DNA of 17,166 bases, taken from DASRBO01 sp035653595 (GTDB taxonomy: Bacteria > Actinomycetota > Acidimicrobiia > Acidimicrobiales > JAJPHE01). The translations under genes and the position numbers were made by a program. Position 1 is the first letter of the stretch. The number at the start of each line of letters is the position of its first letter. The stretch lies in NCBI GenBank assembly GCA_035653595.1, contig DASRBO010000082.1, forward strand, positions 1 through 17,166. Reading direction: 5' to 3'. Below are positions 7,341 to 13,941 of this stretch, piece by piece. Below the pieces are notes generated by a model that did no database searches, was not told where the DNA came from, and saw only the letters and a list, made by a program, of their open reading frames with translations.

Positions 7341-9461
7341 GTGTCCCGGCGCCTCCGCCAGCTGGATCAGACCCCGGTGACTGTCCTGTCCGGGGTCGGG
7401 ACGAGGAAGGCCGAGGGCCTCGAGCAGATGGAGATCACCACGGTGCTCGACCTGCTCACCCACTATCCCCGCACCTACATCGACCGCACCAGGCAGGTCT
7501 CGATCCGCGAGCTCAAGATCGGTGAGCAGGCGACGGTGCTCGGGACGGTGAAGCGCTCGGCGGGCCGGCAGACCCGCCAGCGCCGTTCCATCGTCGAGGT
7601 GGACGTGTTCGACGGCAGCAGCTACCTGCACGTGGTGTTCTTCAACCAGCCCTACCGGGCCAAGCAGCTGGCGGTCGGCACCAACGTGGCCATCTTCGGG
7701 AAGCTGGAGAACTACCGCGGGCGGCGGCAGATGACCAACCCGGTGGTCGACCTGCTGGGGGACCGCACCGGCCGCATCGTGCCGATCTACCCGCAGTCGG
7801 AGAAGGCCGGGCTCATGAGCTGGGAGCTGGCCGGCTGGGTCGAGGAGGCCCTCCGCCGGGCGGGGCCGCTGGTGGACCCGCTGCCGGAGGCCTGGCGGGA
7901 CCGCCTCGACCTGGTCGATCGCACCTGGGCCATGACCCAGGTGCACCTGCCGGAGTCGATGGCGGCCAAGGACGCCGCCCGCCGCCGGCTGGCCTTCGAC
8001 GAGCTGCTGCGGCTCCAGGTGAGCCTGGTGATGCGCAAGCGGGCCATCGAGCGCGAGTCGAAGGGGATCCGCCACCAGACCGAGCCTCCGCCGGGCATGG
8101 AGCTGCTCGAGCGGTTCATCGAGCGGCTTCCGTTCCCGCTCACCGCCGCCCAGGAGCGGGCCATCGCCGAGATCAAATTCGACCTGGCCGGTCCCCATCC
8201 CATGCACCGACTACTCCAGGGCGACGTCGGGGCGGGCAAGACCCTGGTCGCCCTGGCCGCCCTGCTGGTGGCGGTCCAGGGGGGCCACCAGGGCGCCCTC
8301 ATGGCGCCAACCGAGGTGCTCGCCGACCAGCACCACCTGGGGCTGCGGGCCATGCTCGGGCCCCTGTCGGTACCGGACCCGGCCACCCTGACGGGGGAGC
8401 GACCCCTGCGAGTCGAGCTGCTGACCAACCGCACGCCTGCATCGAGCCGGGCCAAGCTGCTCGACGGCCTGGCCCGGGGCGACGTCGACGTCGTGGTCGG
8501 CACCCACGCCCTCCTGGTCGAACAGGTCGAGTTCCGCTCCCTGGGCGTCGTCGTGATCGACGAGCAGCACCGCTTCGGTGTCGAGCAGCGGGCCACTCTG
8601 CGGGGCAAGGGGGAGGATCCCGATGTCCTCGTCATGACCGCCACCCCGATACCCCGCACCGCGGCCATGACGGTCTACGGCGACCTCGACGTGACCGTGC
8701 TCGACGAGCTGCCTCCGGGGCGCACCCCGGTGCGCACGGTGCTGGCCCGTGGCCCCCTGGAGGAGGAGGCGGCCTGGCGCCGGGTGCGGGACGAGGTGGA
8801 GGCGGGGCACCAGGCCTACGTGGTGTGTCCCCTGGTGGAGGACTCCGAACGCATCCAGGCCCGCTCGGCCAGCGAGGAGGCGGCCCGGTTGTCGGCCGAG
8901 GTCCTCACCGGTATGCGGATTGGCCTCCTCCATGGCCAGCTGCCGTCGCGGGAGAAGGAAGCGGTGATGGCCGCGTTCCGCGGCGGCGACCTGGACGTGC
9001 TGGTGGCGACGACGGTCATCGAGGTCGGCGTCGACGTCCCCAACGCCACGGTCATGGTCATCGAGGACGCCGACCGGTTCGGTATCGCTCAGCTGCACCA
9101 GCTACGGGGTCGGGTGGGCCGGGGGGCCGAGGTCTCCTACTGCTTCCTGCTGGCCAAGGAGAGCACCCCGGAAGGAGACGCCCGCCTCGAGGCGATGGAG
9201 CAGAGCACCGACGGCTTCTACCTGGCCGAGGTCGACCTGGAGTTGCGGGGGGAGGGGACGATCCTCGGAACCAGGCAGAAGGGCCGCAGCGACCTCAAGC
9301 TGGCCTCGCTCAGGCGGGACAAGGAGCTGGTCGGGACGGCCCGCGAGGTGGCGGTGGATCTGATCGACCGCGACCCCACACTGGCCGGCAACCCCGAGTT
9401 GGCCGACGAGCTGCGCATCCTCATTGACGAGGAGGAGGCCGAGTTCCTCTTCAAGAGCTGA
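7341..9461 (+). CDS. recG: ATP-dependent DNA helicase RecG
   Basis: 706 residues from GTG at 7341, 21 bases after the FakA-like gene. RecG remodels stalled replication forks and branch-migrates Holliday junctions. The N-terminal part has the LSGVGTRKAEGLEQMEI helix-hairpin segment and the OB-fold wedge domain (about 60-145). Helicase motif I is GDVGAGKT (294-301), motif Ia is MAPTEVLADQ (321-330), motif II is DEQH (407-410) and motif III is MTATPIPRT (about 434-442). Motifs V-VI are TTVIEVGVDVPNATVMVIE and QLHQLRGRVGRG. Length and motif set are complete. No ribosome-binding site is obvious, so coupling to the upstream gene is likely. In related genomes rsmD and coaD usually follow; here mobile DNA follows instead. 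Confidence 0.97.
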   Translation: MSRRLRQLDQTPVTVLSGVGTRKAEGLEQMEITTVLDLLTHYPRTYIDRTRQVSIRELKIGEQATVLGTVKRSAGRQTRQRRSIVEVDVFDGSSYLHVVFFNQPYRAKQLAVGTNVAIFGKLENYRGRRQMTNPVVDLLGDRTGRIVPIYPQSEKAGLMSWELAGWVEEALRRAGPLVDPLPEAWRDRLDLVDRTWAMTQVHLPESMAAKDAARRRLAFDELLRLQVSLVMRKRAIERESKGIRHQTEPPPGMELLERFIERLPFPLTAAQERAIAEIKFDLAGPHPMHRLLQGDVGAGKTLVALAALLVAVQGGHQGALMAPTEVLADQHHLGLRAMLGPLSVPDPATLTGERPLRVELLTNRTPASSRAKLLDGLARGDVDVVVGTHALLVEQVEFRSLGVVVIDEQHRFGVEQRATLRGKGEDPDVLVMTATPIPRTAAMTVYGDLDVTVLDELPPGRTPVRTVLARGPLEEEAAWRRVRDEVEAGHQAYVVCPLVEDSERIQARSASEEAARLSAEVLTGMRIGLLHGQLPSREKEAVMAAFRGGDLDVLVATTVIEVGVDVPNATVMVIEDADRFGIAQLHQLRGRVGRGAEVSYCFLLAKESTPEGDARLEAMEQSTDGFYLAEVDLELRGEGTILGTRQKGRSDLKLASLRRDKELVGTAREVAVDLIDRDPTLAGNPELADELRILIDEEEAEFLFKS

Positions 9462-9486
9462 TATGGGGTCATCCACCCTGGTCAGC

Positions 9487-9504
9487 GGGGGTGCGCGGCC
9501 CCCC
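9487..9504 (+). terminator. Possible recG terminator
   Basis: GGGGG (9487-9491) can pair with CCCCC (9500-9504) over an 8-base loop, 26 bases after the recG stop. The stem is short and lacks a T tract. Confidence 0.28.
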
Positions 9505-9505
9505 A

Positions 9506-9520
9506 AGTCCGCGAAAAGTC
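9506..9520. repeat. First copy of the AGTCCGCG repeat and left target duplication of the ISL3 element
   Basis: AGTCCGCG lies at 9506-9513 and GAAAAGTC at 9513-9520. GAAAAGTC is repeated exactly at 13953-13960 on the other side of the IS, an 8-bp target-site duplication as expected for ISL3 elements. Confidence 0.93.
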
Positions 9521-9543
9521 GGCTCTCCTGACATGTCCGTGGG
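9521..9543 (+). repeat. Left terminal inverted repeat of the ISL3 element
   Basis: 23 bp starting GGCTCTCCTG and ending TCCGTGGG; pairs with 13930-13952 with four mismatches, all within positions 11-15. Confidence 0.9.
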
Positions 9544-9632
9544 CGCCTGAGTAGGCCATCCGCGGCCGCACCCCGCCTGGTTCCTACGTTTTCGAGCTGT
9601 CTGACGGCTTCGAGGACGAGGAGCAGAACGGG

Positions 9633-10129
9633 GTGCGGAAACAGAGCGTATTGCGCAGAGCCTTTGGGCTCGACCATGCCGTGGTCGAAGGGGTCGACTA
9701 CGACGAGGGTGCCGAGGCGGTGGTGATCTCGGTCCGGCCCACGGCCAAGGCCCGCAACCGCTGCGGACGCTGTGGTCGGCGATGCCCTGGATATGACCGG
9801 GGCGAGGGCCGGCGACGCTGGCGAGCTCTGGACCTGGGCACCTGCCGGGTGTTCCTGGAGTCCGAAGCGCCCAGGGTGAACTGCCGGGCCCATGGGGTGA
9901 CGGTGGCTGCGGTGCCCTGGGCCCGCCACGGCACCGGCCACACCCGTGACTTCGACGACCAGGCCGCCTGGCTGGCGGTGCACGTGTCCAAGTCGGCGGT
10001 GGTGGCCCTGCTGCGCATCGCCTGGCGCACGGTGGGGGCAATCGTGGCGCGGGTCGGGGCCGACATCGACGCCATGGTGGACCGGCTAGACGGGCTGGTC
10101 CGGATCGGGATCGACGAGATCTCCTACAA
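9633..10129 (+). pseudogene. ISL3 transposase, N-terminal half (split gene)
   Basis: Starts at GTG with a GAGGAG-type site 9-20 bases upstream and encodes 165 residues of transposase before the insertion point. After that the frame runs into the inserted element and stops at 10157 (adding NYVGDRVNH). The N-terminal zinc ribbon is visible as C44-x2-C47 with C84-x2-H87. A helix-turn-helix region follows, including LAVHVSKSAVVALLRIAWRTVGAIVARV (117-143). The first catalytic Asp lies in RIGIDEISY (Asp161). The break falls right after Tyr165. Joining 10129 to 13149 restores one open frame of 429 residues, so the gene is split but not otherwise damaged. The truncated product keeps the DNA-binding part and could compete for the IS ends. 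Confidence 0.9.
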
Positions 10130-10130
10130 T

Positions 10131-10143
10131 TATGTGGGTGATC
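10131..10143 (+). repeat. Left inverted repeat of the two-recombinase element
   Basis: TATGTGGGTGATC, a perfect 13-bp inverted match to 13129-13141; flanking bases on both sides differ, so the repeat is exactly 13 bp. A second TGATC follows at 10155-10159. Confidence 0.9.
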
Positions 10144-10207
10144 GTGTCAATCACTGATCCGGTATTTCCTCTAATTCAGGCGGTTGGAGCCTTGAGCCAT
10201 TGACCGG

Positions 10208-12037
10208 CTAAGAGGCTTTCTCTTCCAGTCGCGACAGCAGTCCATCGAAGATCTTCTGCCGACCAATTTGGCCTTTTCCCATGGCGTCATCACGTTGGCG
10301 CTCAAGGGTGGGTCGGAACTCGATGGTGGTGACGAAGAACGTGCAGCTCTCGCAGATGGACTCGAAGTGGCAGTCCATCTCGACAGGCCTGGCGCAGTAG
10401 CCGTTGCCCAACATGCGCTGGTGGAGCTCCCGTCGGAGCTTGACCATCTCAGCGCCCTCGGCGTCGGCCGGTAGCTCTCGCGGCTGGCCGTATAGAGCTT
10501 CAACCTTCTCGGAGACCGAGAAGTACTCATCGGCGACCGTGCGATCCGCGATCCGCGCATACACCATGGTCATGGCCATCGTCCGATGTCCGAGAAGGGC
10601 TGCGATCGCTTCCAGGGACATGCCGCGGTTGATGGCCTGGGTTGCCAGCGTGTGGCGGAGCTGGTGGGCGGTCACGTGTTGTATGCCAGCGGCCACCGCC
10701 ACCTTGGCGAGAGCCCGGTCGACGCGGGCATGGGGAATGGGACGTCCCCAGTCCGTGAAGATCAGCTCCGATCGCAGCCCGGCGGGGCGATCGGCGAGCC
10801 AGACGTCCAGGAGCTCCTTGAGCTGGGGGTGCAGAGGGATGTAGCGGTCGTTGTGCAGCTTGCCGACCGGGACCCGCAGCCAGTACGCCGATCCGATATG
10901 CACGACGGCGTCCACCGTGAGGGCCATCAGCTCGCCCTTGCGCAGCCCGGTGCGGGCCAGCACCTCGATCACGAGACGAACAAAGGGGTCGTCGTCGGCT
11001 CGCGCCGCCCTCAGCAGCTTGGCGGCGGTGGCGTCGTCGAGGAAGCGGGGCAGGGGCTGGTCCGGGATCGGCAGGTCCCCGTCGAAGATCAGCGAGCGGC
11101 TCGGCGTGTCCTCATAGCCCCACTCGGTGATGCGTTCGAAGAACGACCGCAGTGTGAGCAGCTTCGTGCGGATGGTATGGCGATGCAGGGTCCCTCCACC
11201 GAGTCGGGGGCGGCCGGCCAGCCAGGTCTTGTAGGCCTCGATGTGATGACGGTCGATGTCGGCCACGGCGGTCACCTCGGGGGCCTCTTGGGCGAGGTAG
11301 CAGCCCAGCTCCCGCAGGGCCCGGTCGGCGTCGGTGACCGTGGACGGCCGCAGGCTGAGGGAGATCTGCTCCACATAGCGCTGGGCGGTGGCGGCCAGGG
11401 TGGGTGCGACCCTGGCCCATTCAGCGGCCCTCTTGGCGCCCGTGTTGGGCTTGTGCAGCCGGGGTGGGACGTCGACGAGCCCGGCGTGGAAGGCGGTCGC
11501 CTTCAGGCGCACCAACGAGCTGCGGGTGCGGTGCCCAGCCTTGGGCCGGCCGGGACGGCTAAAGGCATCGACCAGGGCGGCACCCCCGTCCTCGATCTGG
11601 GCGGCGGTGAGCTGGTCCGGGGTGACGCCCTCCAGGGCGCTCAGCTGGGCCAGCAGGTTCCATTGGTGGGCCACGAAGGCCTGGTTGGATCCCAACATGG
11701 CGGCGGTGGCGCTGAAGTGCCGGTGCAACTCGGAGTAGTGGCTCCGGGCGACGGTCCCAAGGCGCTGGTCGGCCTGGGCCAGGTACTCGGCGGAGACCCT
11801 CATGCGTCCGGTGACCATCAGCCAGCAGGCGAACTGGCGCAGGTGCGGGGCCATCTGCAGCTGCTCGTCGACCGCAAGGGCGGCGAAGCCGGCGGGCCCT
11901 CCATAGCGGGCGCAGAAGGCTCGGGCGCCGCCCAGGGTCGACGCCCAGGCTCGCAGCCCGGCGGCCTCCAGCTCAGCGGCGAAGACGGCGATGAGATCCT
12001 CGTCCTCCTCGGACACCGTCAGCGGGGCGCCGCTCAT
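10208..12037 (-). CDS. Large tyrosine recombinase (TnpB-like) of the inserted element
   Basis: 609 residues; its ATG overlaps the TGA of the upstream recombinase in an ATGA (12034-12037), so the two are translationally coupled. Residues 1-220 are a long N-terminal region without clear homology in my reading. Residues 221-320 are a SAM-like core-binding domain. The catalytic domain has all tyrosine-recombinase residues: Arg366 (TGLRKGE), Lys393 (VGKLHNDR), His458 and Arg461 (AHQLRHT), His484 (LGHRT) and nucleophile Tyr493 (MVYARI). A C-terminal extension carries C548-x7-C556-x5-C562-x2-C565, a likely metal-binding knuckle, and ends in a basic/helical tail. Length and layout resemble TnpB of Tn554 (630). 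It probably acts with the smaller recombinase to cut and join the element ends. Confidence 0.85.
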   Translation of the reverse strand: MSGAPLTVSEEDEDLIAVFAAELEAAGLRAWASTLGGARAFCARYGGPAGFAALAVDEQLQMAPHLRQFACWLMVTGRMRVSAEYLAQADQRLGTVARSHYSELHRHFSATAAMLGSNQAFVAHQWNLLAQLSALEGVTPDQLTAAQIEDGGAALVDAFSRPGRPKAGHRTRSSLVRLKATAFHAGLVDVPPRLHKPNTGAKRAAEWARVAPTLAATAQRYVEQISLSLRPSTVTDADRALRELGCYLAQEAPEVTAVADIDRHHIEAYKTWLAGRPRLGGGTLHRHTIRTKLLTLRSFFERITEWGYEDTPSRSLIFDGDLPIPDQPLPRFLDDATAAKLLRAARADDDPFVRLVIEVLARTGLRKGELMALTVDAVVHIGSAYWLRVPVGKLHNDRYIPLHPQLKELLDVWLADRPAGLRSELIFTDWGRPIPHARVDRALAKVAVAAGIQHVTAHQLRHTLATQAINRGMSLEAIAALLGHRTMAMTMVYARIADRTVADEYFSVSEKVEALYGQPRELPADAEGAEMVKLRRELHQRMLGNGYCARPVEMDCHFESICESCTFFVTTIEFRPTLERQRDDAMGKGQIGRQKIFDGLLSRLEEKAS

Positions 12038-13068
12038 AGCGACACCGCCTGGGCCTCGATGGCCTCGGCTGCTCTCAGGTACTCACCGGCCAGCCAGTCG
12101 TTGGCGAGGTGCAGGTAGATGCGGGTCGACTCGATCGAGGCGTGGCCGGCCTGAGCCTGGATCGCCTCGAGCGCCATGCCCGCCTCCCGCAACCGGGTGA
12201 AGCAGGTGTGGCGGAGCTGGTGGCAGGTGAGGCTCTCGATCCCAGCTCGCCGCCGAGCCCCTTCCACGATCTCGTCCAACCCGGCGGCGGACAGGGGCTC
12301 TCCGCGGCGGGGGCCCTTGAGCACCACGAACACCTTGTCTGTGGTCGAAGTCCGGGGCCGCTCGGTATCGAGGTACTCGCCGACGGTGGCGAAGAACCGC
12401 GCCGACACCGGCACTATCCGCTGGCGCGCCCCTTTGCCCTCGGCCACGAACACCCGCTTCTCGCCGGGGCGCAGGTCGGCCACGCGCAGCCCCAGGACCT
12501 CGCAGCGGCGCAGGCCGCCCAGCACCATCGCTTCGACCATGGCCCGATCCCGTCGGGTGCGCAGAGCGCTCGTGAACGCGTCGACGTCGGCCGGCTCCAG
12601 CACCCGGGGAAGGGTGCGCGGCGCTCGGATCAAGGGCACCCCCCGGACCTTGCCCTGCTGGCCCGGGCGGCGAGCCGCCAGCCCGTGGAGCACCGGGTTG
12701 GAGCCGACCCCGACGTCTCCCTTCGCCACCAGGTAGGCGAACAGTCCCGACACACTGGCCAGACGGCGCTTGATGGTCCTGGCCGAAAGGCCCTGCTCAC
12801 CATCGTCCAGCCGCACGACGTTGGAACCGTGTCGGGGAGCACGCTGGGACTTGATGAACTCCAACACGTCGGCCGTCCTCACCTCCGCGGGCTCCTTCGC
12901 CACCTCGGTGAAGAACACTTTGAGGTCATATGCCACCGCCAGCAGGGTGTTCGGACGGGCCCGCGCTGCCACGAAAGGCAAGTACTCATCAAGCACCGAA
13001 TGGCCCAAGCTGACCAACGCCAATTGGGTATCGGTCATCGAGCGCGACAAGCAGAGGAAAGCGCACAT
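12034..13068 (-). CDS. Small tyrosine recombinase (TnpA-like) of the inserted element
   Basis: 344 residues from the ATG at 13066-13068, preceded by AAAGGGG nine bases upstream; a second ATG at 13036-13038 (MTDTQLALV) gives 334 residues and is a real alternative. The N-terminal core-binding domain spans about 20-130. The catalytic domain is complete: Arg187 (GGLRRCE), Lys212 (EGKGARQR), His283 and Arg286 (CHQLRHT), His309 (AGHAS) and nucleophile Tyr318 (RIYLH). It overlaps the larger recombinase by four bases and is first in the operon. In Tn554-type systems the TnpA-type protein sets target choice while TnpB aids exchange; that division of work is known for the family and only inferred here. 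The 60 bases upstream hold the right end of the element. Confidence 0.87.
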   Translation of the reverse strand: MCAFLCLSRSMTDTQLALVSLGHSVLDEYLPFVAARARPNTLLAVAYDLKVFFTEVAKEPAEVRTADVLEFIKSQRAPRHGSNVVRLDDGEQGLSARTIKRRLASVSGLFAYLVAKGDVGVGSNPVLHGLAARRPGQQGKVRGVPLIRAPRTLPRVLEPADVDAFTSALRTRRDRAMVEAMVLGGLRRCEVLGLRVADLRPGEKRVFVAEGKGARQRIVPVSARFFATVGEYLDTERPRTSTTDKVFVVLKGPRRGEPLSAAGLDEIVEGARRRAGIESLTCHQLRHTCFTRLREAGMALEAIQAQAGHASIESTRIYLHLANDWLAGEYLRAAEAIEAQAVSL

Positions 13069-13128
13069 GCAGGGGAACCCCTTTCAAGGTGACAGGGCAT
13101 CGTGGCCCGGTGATCAACCGAAGTGGTG

Positions 13129-13141
13129 GATCACCCACATA
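13129..13141 (-). repeat. Right inverted repeat of the two-recombinase element
   Basis: GATCACCCACATA, the exact reverse complement of 10131-10143. A further inward GATCA lies at 13112-13116, mirroring the second TGATC at the left end. Confidence 0.9.
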
Positions 13142-13148
13142 TCATCAA

Positions 13149-13941
13149 GCGGGGCTACCGCTACCTGACCATCGTGGTCGACCACGACACCGGCCGGCTG
13201 GTGTGGGCGGCACCGGGGCGCGACGACGCCACCTTGCACGCTTTCTTCGACGCGCTAGGGCCGGAACGGGCGGCCAAGATCACCCACGTCACCGCCGACA
13301 TGGCCGACTGGATCGCCCGGGTGGTGGCCGCTCGGGCTCCTCACGCGATCCGCTGCGCTGACCCGTTCCACATCGTCTCCTGGGCCGTCGACGCCCTCGA
13401 TATCGAACGGCGACGGGCCTGGAACCAAGCGTCAGGGCGGCGCCGGGTTGACCCGCTGTCCCGCAGCCAATGGAAACGTGCCACCGGGCCAGCCCGGGAG
13501 TTCAAGAAAGCCCGATATGCGCTGTGGAAGAACCCGGAGCACCTCACGCCCCGCCAACGCCATCAGCTCGAGTGGGTGGAAAAGACCGACCCCCGGCTCT
13601 GGCGCGCCTACCTGCTCAAGGAGGGCCTGCGCTACGCCGTCAACCTGAAAGGCGAAGAAGGCAAGGAAGCCCTCGACCTCTGGATCACCTGGGCCCGACG
13701 CTGCCGCATCCCCGCCTTCGTCCAACTGCAACGCGAGGTCGTCGACGACCGTGGCGCCATCGAGGCAGTGATGGACTCCAGGCTGTCCAACGGGCTCATC
13801 GAGTCGACCAACGCCAAGATCCGGCTGCTCACCCGCATCGCCTTCGGCTTCCACGGCCCGAAACCCCTCATCGCCCTAGCGATGCTCGCCCTCGGCGGTC
13901 ACTGCCCAGCACTACCCGGCCGAAATCAACCCACGGAATAG
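13149..13941 (+). pseudogene. ISL3 transposase, C-terminal half (split gene)
   Basis: Begins inside a lysine codon at the right edge of the inserted element and runs 263 residues to TAG. It continues the catalytic domain with GYRYLTIVVDHDTGRLVWAA, the second acidic motif VTADMADW, the family motif ADPFHIVSWAVD and the third catalytic residue, Glu in GLIESTNAKIRLLTRIAFGF. No stop or frameshift was noticed within it. An ATG at 13123 opens this frame inside the element end and would give a 272-residue fragment, but it would lack the first catalytic Asp and the DNA-binding part. The stop overlaps the right terminal repeat of the IS. Confidence 0.9.

Larger units (their letters stand above)
10130..13148 (-). 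mobile_element. 3.0-kb two-tyrosine-recombinase element (Tn554-like tnpA-tnpB type) inserted in the ISL3 transposase
   Basis: The insertion is 3,019 bp and bounded by exact 13-bp inverted repeats (10131-10143 and 13129-13141). A CAA triplet is shared by both junctions (10127-10129 and 13146-13148), so the exact edge can slide by three bases. The content is two overlapping - strand tyrosine recombinase genes and nothing else; no third recombinase, resistance gene or other cargo. Size and order of the two proteins (344 and 609 residues) resemble TnpA (361) and TnpB (630) of Tn554, whose third gene tnpC is absent here. Movement by excision of a circle and site-specific strand exchange is inferred from the family. 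Removal restores the IS transposase in frame, which fixes the boundaries. Confidence 0.85.

Noticed and set aside
5814..8207. A 797-codon open frame on the - strand
   Set aside because: It is antisense to the FakA-like gene and recG, has Gly/His/Arg-rich, low-complexity composition and no family motif; it is a by-product of GC-rich codon use.
9462..9520. tRNA gene or tRNA 3' end as an integration target next to recG
   Set aside because: No cloverleaf, T-loop motif or CCA end could be found on either strand.
10586..12118. A 510-codon open frame on the + strand inside the two-recombinase element, a possible cargo gene
   Set aside because: It is fully antisense to the TnpB-like recombinase, whose catalytic residues are intact, and its translation shows no recognisable domain.
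13071..13082. AGGGGAACCCCT inverted repeat before the TnpA-like gene as a terminator or hairpin
   Set aside because: Its loop is only two bases, too tight for a stable RNA hairpin; it includes the likely ribosome-binding site. An operator role is possible but unsupported.
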